A stretch of DNA of 64,000 bases from Hippophae tibetana (taxonomy: Eukaryota > Streptophyta > Magnoliopsida > Rosales > Elaeagnaceae), in the NCBI GenBank assembly GCA_037013495.1, contig CM072809.1, positions 4,611,001 through 4,675,000 on the forward strand. Direction: 5' to 3'. Shown here piece after piece: positions 31,780-44,484 of this stretch. Position 1 is the first letter of the stretch; every line of letters starts with the position of its first letter. The notes beneath the pieces were generated by a model. The model was not told where the DNA came from. It saw only the letters and a program-made list of their open reading frames with translations, and made no database searches. The position numbers were made by a program, and so were the translations under genes.

Positions 31780-34700
31780 TCAGAGAACCCATCCTTGCAT
31801 GAAATTTGTCTCGCCATCCTGCATGCCCTTTGGGATGGATGATCCTTCTCCTGAAATATATTGATGGTACCTGTGTTGGCATAGTAATTTATTTTGTTAA
31901 TAAAATTTTAACACTTTACATCATTAGTTTGTGGTTCATGTACTAGTACGATAAGACTATCTTTTTCCCGCTTGAAATCACATGTTCAAATCATATCAAA
32001 AAGTATCGTTTAATCTTAAAAAAATGATTCGTTTGATTTGATTTTATCTTTATTTTAATAACTTCATTTTCACAGATAATTTACAAGTCAGTTCCTTTCC
32101 AAGTATGTTTGTTTAGTAAAAAAATTAATAAGTGTTAGTTAAGACTTCAAAGTAATGAATAATGTACCCAATTTGCAAGACGGGTTCAGGGGGGCATTCC
32201 ATGGTGTTGGTTTGAGAAGAATGCACAGAGAAGTTGCTAGTTCCAGCTACTGCATTGGAGTTCCATAAGCTTTCAATGGCTTTATAAGTTTGTCCTTCTG
32301 TCTCAAGCTGCAAAAAACAAAGTTATATATCTAAATATATAATTTCAAGGAAATATGGGGATCAACATATATGAATTATACTTTGTACCCAAAAAAAAAT
32401 GAATATACAAATTAACTTAAGGCAACAAAAAAGTCATATTAGTTAAATTATTTTTTGATTACATGCAAGGAACAATTAGGTTTTAATTAACAAAAACCTT
32501 AATCTTAAGCTGCTTGTTAAGATCTCCAAGCTGACGCTCCTGCCAAATTGTATTGTATGGTATTAATTAACCACTCAATGTCCTAACCTTTATTTGATTA
32601 ATTATATTGACGAATCTCGAACAATATTTGTATAACTCACAACAAAATGAAGGAAACAAAAATGATGAATACACATCAGGAAATATGTTAAGATCATAAA
32701 AAACATATTAGAAATTATATCATTAGATTAGATGGCTTCACCCACCTTTTTTCGCAGGTCTTCCATTTGTTCAATCATAATTTGTGTCTGCACAAAGTCA
32801 AGGATGGGAGGTCATGTCAGGTCATTTTCAATCTAATAATATAAAACTCGAGATATGAATAATTATAATTTTCGGAATATAAATATGATATTCTAATTAA
32901 TTATGAGTAGTAATTAATATATAAAATGGAATTAATTACCTTCCTTTGCCTAGCTTGAGCTAGAGCAGCTTCGAGCTGTTTCTCAAGATTTTGCAATTCC
33001 TTCACACTCAGTGGTCCAAGATCTTCACCAAGCAAGTGCCTTCATGAGGTTTTGCATGATTAAAAAAGAAAAAGAGAACATTAATAAGCATAGTATATAT
33101 ATGACTATGCCCTCTAATTCTCTAAACATATACATTAGCATAATACTGGTGCCATATGTATATTTATCCTCTTTTGTGTATGTATGTGCCCATTCTAATA
33201 TGTAAGAAACTGTCATATATATAATATGTGTAAGAATATAATTACCTTTGAGTGCGCTGAAGGGACTCATATTTGACCTTTAATTTTGTGACCTCCTGGT
33301 ACCAACTCTGCATTAATATAATTAAGGAGTAAAAGAAATTAAAGAAAAGGGAGATTTCAATAGTAAATGAAGGGATTATTAAAGTTCCAACGCAGGGATT
33401 ATATATATACATAGATGATCCAGGACAAAACAATCTTGATTATGCTAGCTTGTGTACAAAGGTGCATGTTCCTTACAACAATATATGTTTAATTAGGCCA
33501 TTACTGATGACAATTTTAATTTATCATTAAATAATTGATTTTATGATTTATGATTTTTTTTATAAAAAATAATCATTAATATGTTTGATAATAATTTTTA
33601 CTTAATAATTTAAAAAACAAAAACAAAATTACTTATAAGTTATTTGATAATGTTTTATGTTTTTTTATTTTTACTTTTCGAAAACTTAAAAAATAAATAA
33701 TTTTTTATTATTATTTATAAATTTTATGTTTTAAATAATTTTCTTGAAATACTTATAAATATAAAAAATTTAAGACTTTATTTATTTTTTAAAAAAAATC
33801 ATAAATTTTATTCAAAAATTTTATTTTTAAAAATTAATAAATCACATGTTGGTGGTTATTCCTTAAAAAGGTAAAAAAAATAAAAAATAAAAATCTTTAC
33901 CAAACATACCTGATTCAAAAATCACTTAAAAAAATCAAAAATTCAAAATCAAAATAATTGTCAAACAAATCCTTAATTATCCGAATGAAACACAATGTGT
34001 TTTTAGGCTTTATAGGTGTAATTTAGTGATAAAAATAATTATATATGAGAGAAGCTATAATATTATTAGATAAGGTTAAATTTATAAAAATATTATCAAA
34101 TTATTGTATTTATTTCGTTCATACTAATGAATTTTTTTATTATTATTTATACCACTCAACTATTATATATTTTTATTTATTTATATAATTTGTTAATCTA
34201 TGTATAACAATATCATGTTTTAGATAGTTAAGTGATAAATTTTGAAAATTTTATATAATTAAGTGATATATTTGAAACAAACTCAGATAATTAAGTGGTA
34301 TAGTTGTAACAAACTCAAATTGTTCCAAATATACTACTTAAATATCTAAAATTTCAAATATATTACTTAACTATCTATATTATTCTAAATCTACCAATAA
34401 ACTATTTAAATTGTTTCAAATATATATTATTAACATTGGAGGACGTTAGACAAAGATTAATAAAAAAATATAAATGAAACAAATGTAATAAATAAGTGGT
34501 ATAAAGGAGACAAAAAAATAATTCGATGATATGAACGAAAAAAATACAATAATTCAATAATATTTTCATAGATTTATCCTATTAGATAATTTAGGCTTCT
34601 TTGTAATGAATTTTGATTTCAAGTTTTAATTTTTGAAATGAGTTTTATTTTTAGACACTAATTATGGTTTTTTAAACTAAAAAAAAATTGAAAATCAAAT

Positions 34701-36045
34701 TTTATGTTCACTCTTACTTTAGTTAGTTGACTTTACTTTTTACATGTTGTGCAAATAATTATTTTTTTAAAATGAATTATAAAATAGAAAACCAGTTAAT
34801 TTTTTTTATAAAAAAAACGAATTCGTTTCAAAAACAAGTCATTATTAGTACCTGTTTAATAAGCTGTGTTCCACATCTCTCACTAAAATATAATACCTAG
34901 CTAGCAATTTACAAGAAAATAAAGTACCAAACCTGTGTTTCTCGTTCAATGCTGTTGTCTTGAGGAGTAAAGCAACAGCGCTGGTATCGTTCAAGGGTTT
35001 TGGGCGTACTACAAACAGACAATCCCATACATAAAAATGGTAAGATCGATTATTAGATATTACTTATTTGCATTTATGTAGTGCCAATTAATTGGCTTTG
35101 TTAATTAGCCAGATCTGATGCCAATTTTACTATTACTAGGCAAATATTTGCTTTTGCTTTAAAGATATATATAGCTATATTTATATGTGCAAAACAAAAT
35201 ACAGAATAAACTAGATCTATATGAGTATTTAATGCATTCATATATTATATATGGAATATAAATGTATACTCTGCTAGCAAAGATTAGTAAAAACAATTTG
35301 CATGTTTACTGAAAATTCTGAAATAAGCACAAGTAGGTACTAGTAAAGAGAGAGTAAAAGAACTCTTTTGCACCAAACAAAACAACACTTACTGACAGTT
35401 GGGGTATGTGATCTCACATAGAAATATCATCATGCAGACATAGATCGATGTACAACATATATCATTAAATGAATTGCATACACCCATATAGCTCCTACAA
35501 TTTGAACGTTTCTCAGATCATTATTAATTCCTGCTTGTTATTCTACATTAATTACCTTCAATTCATTGTGAAAATCATAGCTCTGATGCTTTAATTCCTT
35601 AAATGCCCCCCTACAAACAACTACTACTAACCCTAGCTAACTAGCCAATTTCTTAACTAAATATAGAATAACATTTTTTTATATACCAGCTGATCATTAA
35701 ATCGTTTTAAATATTCAAGAGATAAAAAAAAGGAAAAATTATTCATAGGAGTTAAATTAATTAGAATTATATATAAAATAAAACCAATTAAATCAACTTT
35801 GAATACGTGGATACATATGCTAGCTCGCTAAAAAAAGATAAGCATAGATGATCCCTATAAACTTTTGAATTAAAACTAAAGTCTCTGGTAATTAGGAGAG
35901 AAAAAGCAAGTACAGTAATAAAACCAAAAGATCATAGGATGAAAAGAAAAGAGGACAAATTTAATTTGCAGTGCTTGGAGACCGTGAAGAATGCTATGGT
36001 TATTGTCTAAGAACCAGCTGTTTCAGATATCTGTAAACAGACACA

Positions 36046-36080
<35 letters not shown>

Positions 36081-36968
36081 GAGGAGGCTACGTACAGATC
36101 TTGCACTGAGATCCGAAATTACTTTCCTCATCAATGATAAAGCTTTGATATACACAAGAGGAGGCTTTCTCATGTGAAAGAAGATATTAAACAAATTTGT
36201 TTTTTTAAAAAAACTTCGTACTGTTTCATTCCATATCCATGAAAAATAGTACCATAGAGTGATAGAAAGAGCGAGCAACTTTCAAATTGACTTGTTTCAG
36301 GGATGAACCTCTTAATTTATTATTATAGTTATCAATCTTATTTTCTTAAAATTATCAAATTCCATCACATATAGATGGATGTGGCTCGTACAAATTAAGT
36401 TTTTCAAGTCCTTAAAAGGCTAAGAATTAAACGTGTCCATTAATAGTGGCTGGAAATAAGCTGCTGGCATGGTAGTTTCATCCACCTTTCCCATACATAC
36501 ACAAAAAAACTCAGAAAGAGACAACATAGAAACTATGAGGCTCAAGTAAAATAGAAACTCTGGTATCTAAAACGTTGTAAAGAAAATCCTCAAGAGGTAA
36601 TAAAGAAGAAATTAATAGAAAATTATAATCAAACAGATCAGATTTAGGTAAAAAAAAAAAAAAGGTTAATCAAGAAACAAATATAAAGAAAAACATATAT
36701 TAATTAAAAAGCCTAATATTTGACCTTTAATTTTGATCAGGCGAAGAAATCAAAGTTGAGTAAATTAAGGAAGGTGAGGTGTATACCCAGCGCTACCAAA
36801 CTCATAAAGCTTGCCACGACTAGAGAAAATGATAAGAGCAACCTCAGCATCACAAAGCACAGAAAGCTCATAAGCTTTCTTCAGCAAACCATTCCTTCTC
36901 TTTGAGAAAGTAACTTGTCGGTTGATCTTGTTCTCTATCCTCTTCAGTTCTACTCTTCCCCTTCCCAT
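31780..36968 (-). CDS. AGL6: AGL6-type MIKC MADS-box transcription factor
   Basis: Eight coding exons on the minus strand give 244 residues: 36968-36787, 35008-34933, 33307-33246, 33039-32940, 32787-32746, 32539-32498, 32307-32168 and 31870-31780. Exon lengths 182, 76, 62, 100, 42, 42, 140 and 91 follow the classic MIKC pattern. The MADS domain ([20 protein letters not shown] onward) binds CArG boxes in the nucleus. Its end, [13 protein letters not shown], and the next exon's [15 protein letters not shown] separate AGL6 from SEPALLATA and AP1 relatives. The I and K regions are coiled coil. The C-terminus ends NFMQGWVL, the AGL6-II motif. AGL6 proteins act in floral meristem and organ identity, forming higher-order complexes with other MADS proteins. 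The ATG at 36968 is the first in frame. Confidence 0.97.
33490..33980. repeat. AT-rich dispersed repeat in AGL6 intron 2
   Basis: It shares strings such as TAATTTTTACTTAATAATTT with a second block at about 37205-37600 in the 5' flank of the gene. Its ends (GATGACAATTTTAATTT and the reverse complement of AAAATAATTGTCAAAC) look weakly inverted. It may be an eroded MITE. Confidence 0.4.
34074..34579. mobile_element. Foldback MITE, Mutator-like, in AGL6 intron 2
   Basis: The left end GGTTAAATTTATAAAAATA matches the reverse complement of the right end, GGATAAATCTATGAAAATA. Inverted similarity continues for about 90 bp. A 10-bp direct repeat TATTAGATAA flanks the unit at 34064-34073 and 34580-34589. 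A 9-11 bp duplication and long inverted ends suit a Mutator-like non-autonomous element. There is no coding frame; the interior holds AAGTGGTATA/TATACCACTT strings. Confidence 0.75.
36041..36080. repeat. Compound microsatellite (AC)11(AG)9 in AGL6 intron 1
   Basis: Perfect AC dinucleotides at 36041-36062 run straight into perfect AG dinucleotides at 36063-36080. The tract lies in the 1.8-kb first intron. Confidence 0.97.
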
Positions 36969-37204
36969 ATTATCCAATTAATTTTAAAAATTATTAATTT
37001 TTTTCCTCTATTTTACAAACAGGAAACCCAAGTACTTGTATGTAAGACAATTTTTTTTCTATCTGTTTTAGCTCACTCTTTCTCTATTTCTCTCTAGTCT
37101 CTAGCTACCTCACTCTTTCTTTGGTTTGTAGCTTTAGATATCTTTTTAATAGAAATAGTGATGATATTAAATTAACATAGCAGTCAAACTTTTACAGCAA
37201 AATA

Positions 37205-37600
37205 TAAATTTTATAACCATTTGGGTTTATGATATATGACTAAATAATTAATTTATTTATTTATAATTTTTACTTAATGATTTAAAAAAATTATAAATTT
37301 TTTGATAATTTTTTTGTTTTGTTGATTATTATTTTTCTTCATAATTTAAGAAATAAACAAATTTTGTTTATTATTTACAAAATTAAGTTTTTAAACATTT
37401 TATTTCTATACTTATATATATTAAAGTCATAAGTTTGTAGAAAAAAAATCAAAAAAAATCAAAAATTTATGTAAATTTTTTTTTTTTAATATTTATAAAT
37501 CATTTTATATTTCGATAATGATTTCATGAAAAATGTGGGGGGAAAATCAAGAACCGATTGAAAAATCAATTGATAAAATTAACAATAAGGAATAAAAATT
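37205..37600. repeat. Second copy of the AT-rich repeat found in AGL6 intron 2
   Basis: It shares TAATTTTTACTTAATGATTT and following TTTTTTGATAAT / AATAAACAAATTTT order with 33490-33980, but diverged. Confidence 0.4.
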
Positions 37601-37665
37601 GTTATCAAATTTTTATTATTCTCTTTTCTAATTTAATTTATAGCAATTATTTTCTCTTTCATTTC

Positions 37666-37689
37666 CTCTCTCTCTCTCTCTCTCTCTCT
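37666..37689. repeat. (CT)12 microsatellite upstream of AGL6
   Basis: Uninterrupted CT dinucleotides, about 0.7 kb upstream of the AGL6 ATG. Plant promoters often carry such GA/CT tracts. A regulatory role here is only a possibility. Confidence 0.9.
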
Positions 37690-39676
37690 AAGTTGAGAGG
37701 GCTATGTTGGTATCAGTTCCCGTTAGGTTCAGGATTGAGGTAAAGTTTATTCAACATTTTAATTCGCTCGCCTTTGATTGTGCGGGTAAGAGTACGCACT
37801 TTCTATGAGATAGCTAAATTACTTTTTGGGCAATACGAAAACCCTAAATTATATCAAGGGCAATAAGAGAGCTCATTATTAATTATTGGAAAAATATTTT
37901 ATTTTTAAGTTGTGATAAGTTTTTAATTTACATAGCAGAACATGACAAGATAAAACAGATAGCTAGATCTACTTTTATCATTATCTAATTATATTCTGTA
38001 AGTAAGTTAATAACTTATTTCAACTAGGTAAAACTTGATAATTATTAGTTTTATATATATATATATATATACACGGTACATGTTCTATGATAAATGATTT
38101 ACACAAATAATAATGATATTTGGATTAAATTATTTAAAAGTATATATAAATATAAAAATAAATAGTTTATAAAATCAATGAAAATATTTAATTACAAGTA
38201 TAAATATATAGTTGTATTAGTTCCATATCAATGGTACAAAAGATGTAAAATGAATTTTTTTTTTTTTTTTGGAAAATTTTCCAATAACTTAATAACCAAT
38301 TCTTTGGAAAACTTAATCTTGAAGTAACAATAAATTGATTAAAAGAAATCAATTTTTTTTAAATGTGATTTATGGGTTCCATTTTAAACAAAAATAAGGA
38401 AGCATATAGCTTTTTTAGATAACTATGAAAGTATATTAAGGTATACAAAAATAAACTAACCAATATATATATCGATGAATTAAAGTGAAAGTGATAAACA
38501 TATTATGTAATTTTATTAAATGATAAAAATAACAATTATAACTAATAGTACAAATATATTGTTATAAATATACCAATTAATTTATTATTATTAGTATGAA
38601 TCTATCATCAAATTTCTTGTTAATATTATAAATCTACCACCAAAATTCTTGTTTGATATACAAATTTACCATTAAAAATATAACAAAGTAGTATATTTAT
38701 ACCACTAATTATACTTTAGTGCTATTTTTATAACTCGATAAAATTATCACTATAAAAGAAGTTACTTTCATATAAGAATTTTCTTTTGGGTAAATTAATT
38801 TTTATTCATTTTTTATTTTAAATAAATATCAAAAGAGTTACTCTTTGATTTTTGTTTCATACCACGTAGATCTAAATTTATGTGAATAATCTAATTGCCT
38901 AAATTACCTAAAGAGTTACATGTTTTGTTATGTTTTATAATTAAATATAAATATAATATTATTATTTGGAGTTTTTTTTTCTATTCAAAAATTAAAGAAC
39001 TCAAGCTATCAAAAATCAAATTTTATTAAACATTTATCATATTGTTAATTAAAAAAAGTCAAGTTTAATTGGACACCATAAAGTGTTAAAGGAGAATGTT
39101 GAAAAAATTTATCTATTGTACTACAGATTTTTATAATAATTTTAATAATTTAATGTAATTTTAATTTAGATATTGTTGATAGTGAAATTTATTATTCAAA
39201 AACGAATGCATGGATACAATTATAAGACAATTAAATGTATTGATCCCACTACTTAAGTAGTTTAGTGTTTGTTGGTTGTGGAGCTTTCACGTAATACTAA
39301 TCACATCTCTCTCTTTTTTTAAATCAATCCATATTGTTTCATCTATTTAAAAAAAATATTTATTGGTTTTTTAAAAGACATCTCTCCCTCCACAATTTTT
39401 ATAGCTACAAGTTACAACAACAATTAGTATAAATAAAATAAGTGACTTGAAAGGTGTCTACTATCAACTAAACCATAAGAAGAAACACAATAAAACTCAT
39501 AATGTGAGTGGGTACAATTATAATTAAGGCTGATATATATTTGAATACATGAACTAACCATATAACATATTAATTTCAATAACTTATTTTCTATTAAAGT
39601 TATACAACACATATATGAAACACTTTTAATAGTATCAAAAATATACATAACATAATTAATTAAACTTTATTATTAA

Positions 39677-39997
39677 GGATAAATTTACAAAAATATCAAT
39701 CTAATTATTGTATTTATTTTATATATATTATGGAATTATTTTTCATCTCGTTTAAATCATCTAAGTATTACATTTGTCTCATTTATATCATTTCATTCAT
39801 CTAAGTTTAACAGTGTCAAACGTCATTGATAGATTTAGAATAATTCATATAGTTAAGTAGTATATTTGGAACAAAAATTTATTCCAAATTAATATACTAC
39901 TTAATTATCTTAGTTATTCCAAATATATTATTTAACTATCTAAATTTATCACTTAACTATCTGATATGCAAATAATTCAATGATATTTTCATATCGA
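39677..39997. mobile_element. Foldback MITE copy, same family as in AGL6 intron 2
   Basis: The left end GGATAAATTTACAAAAATAT closely matches the terminal sequence of the intron-2 element. The right end (AATAATTCAATGATATTTTC) is its inverted counterpart but decayed. Interior strings such as ATACTACTTAATTATCT are shared. No target duplication is clear. Confidence 0.55.
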
Positions 39998-40152
39998 GCA
40001 TTAAGTTGAATAAAAATTATTTTAAGTAAATTCTAATAAAAACATTGTATTTTTTAAACCATTGATGACCCTAGACACAAACATAAATATTGAATATAAC
40101 ACAAATATGAAACATTTTCAAAATATGTTGACATGAATATAAAAATAAAAGA

Positions 40153-40790
40153 GTGAACTTATAAAATATAACTGAATTATTATATTTATTTCATTAATAT
40201 CATTGAATTATTTTTCATCTAGTTTATATTATCAATTATTACATTTGTTCCATATATATCATTTTGTTAGTCTTTGTCAAATGATGTTATACATTAAATA
40301 GTTAAGTGATAGATTTAAAATAAATTATTGTTCTAAATATATCACTTAATCATCTAAATTATTCTAAATCTATCACATAACTATATGAGTTGTTCTAAAT
40401 CTGCAACTAACGTGTGACATTGTTAGATAAATATTAACATAATGGTATAAATAGAAGAAAAAAAATGTAATAATTAAGTGGTATAAACGAGATAAAAAAA
40501 TGATAAAATGGTATGAATGAAATAAATGTAATAGTTAAATGATAGATTTAAAATAAATTATTGTTCTAAATATACCACTTAATCATCTATTTTTTTCTAA
40601 ATCTATCACATAAGTATGTGACTTGTTCTGAATATGCTACTAATGTGTGACGTTGTTAGATAAATATTAACATAATGGTATAAATAGAAAAAAAATTAAG
40701 TGGTATAAACGAGATAAAAAATGATAAAGTAATATGAATAAAATAAATGTAATAGTTTAATTGTATTATTGTAATTTATTCTATATAAAA
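40153..40790. mobile_element. Foldback MITE copy with internal 233-bp tandem duplication
   Basis: The left end (GAACTTATAAAATATAACTG then TTATTTCATTAATATCATTG) mirrors the right end in inverted orientation. The middle is duplicated: GATAGATTTAAAATAAATTA starts at 40308 and again at 40541. GTGTGACATTGTTAGATAAA and its GTGTGACGTTGTTAGATAAA variant lie at matching offsets. Confidence 0.6.
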
Positions 40791-41637
40791 TGATATTTAG
40801 TCTAACTTTTAACTGCTTAAATTTTTAGAAGAATAATTAATTAATTAATAATTTTAATCCAAAAAAATTAATAAATTTATATATAACATAATTAGATGAA
40901 CAAATATAAAGAAAATGAAAACACATCAAGTTTTAATATGAATAGGATTCTATTTATTTTTAAAATTTACCTTATTTTTTTAAAATATATGTTTTTATTT
41001 AATAGATAAATGACGTTGAAATGCACAATAGCAACCGTGTTATGTTAAAATTTAGTATGCCATTTTTTACAAACTTATTTCAACTAAATATAAATTATTA
41101 ATTTATATTTATTACTAATGTTTTTTTACACAAAATTAATCATTATATTATATAATAATTCTACAATAGATCCAAAACTAAGAGTCATTATTTAAAAATA
41201 TTATTACGATATTTATATTTATTATGTAATATATTAATACATGATAGATTTTTTAATATTTGTCATTTATATTAAAAAAAATTGATATCGTCTATTCAAA
41301 ATATTTTACTGGTGCTCCTACAAAAGGACGTCAAACATGAATTGTTATTACCATTTTTTCATTTGTTAATTTTTCATAAACGTGTAATTAATTTGTTCGG
41401 GAAATATCGATGTTGTGATACATTCACCAAGCCAAGCTTTTCCTTTCTTTCTTTTTCTAACTTGGCATTAGGGTACTTCTTTAGTTAAAAAAATATTATT
41501 TAATCAAAAGGGAGGTATAATTAGATTGGATTCGTTCTCTTTTACAAATAAAATAGACTTCATAAACTAAACTACTGAAAATTTTAACATTAGGCGTTCT
41601 TAATTATATTTGATTTAATAAGACTTTTATATTTAAA

Positions 41638-41955
41638 AAGTAAATTATTATAAAAATATCATCAAATTTTTTTATTATTTTCATACTATTTAACTTTATA
41701 AATATTACAAAATAATTATCATTTTTTTATTATTTTTATATATTAAACTTTTAAATTATAAAAATATCATCTATACACACGGTGTAATTACCGTTAATTC
41801 ACTTTAATTGATTAAATTTAATGATATTTTTATAATAATTATGTATATAATTAACAACGACAAAAAATTGATTGTATTTTTATAATACTTATAAAGTTTA
41901 ATAGTATTAAAATAAAAAAATTAATAATAATTTGATAATAAATTTTTTTATTTAT
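41638..41955. mobile_element. Short foldback element related to the same family
   Basis: The left arm (AAATTATTATAAAAATATCA, then CATACTATTTAACTTTATAA) pairs with the reverse complement of the right arm (AATACTATTAAACTTTATAA) around a centre near 41790. The outer sequence resembles the ends of the AGL6 intron-2 MITE. Confidence 0.55.
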
Positions 41956-43905
41956 TCTATTCTAAAATCATATATTACATTGCGTGAATATTAATTTTTT
42001 TCAAAAAACTTAAATCAATAAGAGAAAGTTTGAAGAAAAGAAGCAGAAACTTACAAACCATGATAAAATTTGAGAGGGACAGGCACTAAAATACGGTTCA
42101 GTGCATTAATTCAATAGCTGTTAGCCTGTTAGTGTGTCCTACAAAACAGTTTTATAGCTCCTTTTTCTTCTACTACTCTTTTATCCTCTCCCAATGGCCT
42201 TTACTTTTAACTTTTTTTTCTTCTTATTTTTTTAACCTTTATAATTTGCTCATTATAAATTCAATTTCTGAATTCTTAAGGAAAATTTCACATTTAAATT
42301 AATTTTAAAATAATATATATATATATTAAATTTAGAATTGTCGAGTGGAGCCGAAAAATCATCTCTATTTTTCATCCACAATTTAAAATTTAATTACGTA
42401 TCATCTTCATTTAAAATTCTTGCAATGATATATCTGAGATCTAAGAACGAGTACCCTTAAATGAAAAAACGGAGATCTAAATAATAATTTAAATATTATT
42501 TTTATTTTTTAAATTTATAAAAACAATGTGCTAATAATAAATATTTTATGTTAAAAAAATTAAAATTTTGAGTTGATAAATAATAAAAATAAATAAATGA
42601 TATTTATTCGAAGGAAGTAAAAATAAAATATATGTAACAAAAAATACATTATTATTTTATATTACAATATTAATAATATCTTGCTACAAATTAATTTAAA
42701 ATAATGACAATAAATTATAAAATAATTATAAGATTTTAGATTTTTTCAATTTAAATAAATATTGTGAATAATTTTTACAAAATAAAATTATATATTGATG
42801 TTTTAATAGAATAAAGAAATAAAGAAATATAAAGTATATAATGTATTATTTATGATGAGTTTGAATTTAAATGTAATTAAATTTGTAAAAAAAATTAAAA
42901 ATATTAAAATTTTATATATTTATTAAAATATAGTATATAATTTTGAAAAACACAGTATGAATACGATTTTCATCTTTATCGCATCCCATGTTATAAAATA
43001 TTGATATCCGTCCCTCGTCGTCCTTTTCCTATTTCATGACCCATCATTGACTTCAATTAGATAATCTTTACTAATATTTATCTTAATCATAAAAAATTGA
43101 CAACATTAACTAAATTTGAGATTAATTTTAAATGATATGGTATGATTTTATTAATAAATACAAACATATTTATATAATTATATTCTATTAAATTTTATCA
43201 ATGATATATTTACATATTATAATATAATAGTACTCTTTCTTAAATGCAATTTAGCTATTAAAAAGGGGATTCTGAAATGTTTGTTGGGGTGATAATATAT
43301 TAACGCATAACATGATTCTCTGAAGAAGGTTTTAACAGAGTACATATATGGCAAAGAAAAAACTGAGGATCAGAGGCTCGCAAAAATCTCTGGTCCAAAT
43401 ATCATAACAAATAAGGATGCTAATTTATTACATGGAAGGATATCATAATACGAAATTGATTTAAACACAAAGTAATATAATATAATAAGATTCAATTTAA
43501 CTTATTTATTAAATGTGTCAAATATAATATAATATAATAATTTAAAATTAAATTATTAAATTAATATTTTAATATTATTTTATCAATCGACACAACACAA
43601 CGTTAATAAATTTAATAAGTCATGTTAAGTTAAAATAATTTATTTTTTATTAATATTTTTAGTTAATAATACGATAATCTCACTCAAAATAAGATGAGAC
43701 GACTCAAATTTGTAATAATTCAACACAATAAAAATATTTGTATTAATAAGATGAGTTACGTAAACTATTTATCAAATGATTAACACTATTGACACGATTG
43801 TTTATTTCTAACTTAATAACGTATAACTTTTCTTCCCCTCCGATATCAATAAATATTATGAAATATCTCATCCAATGCCTCAACGTTCTTAAACTTTCTA
43901 CCTTT

Positions 43906-44471
43906 TGTTGAGCACAGCGATTAAAAATAAAATGAATTCAACATAATAGAATAATGATACCAGAAATTTAACATGATGAATCTTTAATTTGGGCTAAGTT
44001 TACGGGACAAATTCCGAAAAATATTTCTTTTACTAATAAAATTAATGGGTATAAAGTGAGAGATAATACAACAAATTGAGATAAACCCAAAATAGTGTCA
44101 CACAAGTGTTTCTCAAACTCACTATTTTGTCACTCCCATTTTAAAAAAATATCCCAATATTTTTCTAAGATATTCTTTCTCACTTTCTTACACACAACAC
44201 TATTTTTCTTCAAAAGAAATTGTTCATTTGGCTTTGCTTTGCTTCTCTTCTTGTTTTAGTGTGTTGATGTGTCTCTAAGACAAAGAAATTGCCTATTTAT
44301 AGGCAAAATTGCATATTAATGTTAGATGCACCTAACATTTGTGGTTCTACCTAACATTTGTGGTTGTACCTAACATTTGTGGTTGCACCTACTAATTGTA
44401 GTTGCACTTATCAATTGTGGTTGCACCTAACATTTGTGTTTTCTTCCTCTTAAATGTAGGAGGGACTTACA
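43906..44471 (-). repeat. 3' LTR of copia element 3 (566 bp)
   Basis: It begins TGTTGAGCACAG, ends GGGACTTACA, and aligns throughout with the right LTR. It holds six 19-bp minisatellite units at about 44326-44440. Confidence 0.92.
44326..44440. repeat. 19-bp minisatellite in the 3' LTR of element 3 (6 units)
   Basis: The consensus is TACCTAACATTTGTGGTTG with C/T at the first base. The six units differ by a few substitutions each. Confidence 0.9.
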
Positions 44472-44484
44472 AATCTCCATCTCC

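Larger units (their letters stand above)
36969..43900. other. AT-rich 5' flank of AGL6 and spacer
   Basis: No protein-coding gene is seen in nearly 7 kb. The first few hundred bases should hold the AGL6 leader and promoter. They include CT-rich leader sequence and a (CT)12 tract at 37666-37689, plus a TA-repeat at 38052-38070. Foldback elements lie at 39677-39997, 40153-40790 and 41638-41955, and a dispersed AT repeat at 37205-37600. From 42 to 43.9 kb I see only AT-rich sequence and eroded repeats. Confidence 0.55.
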
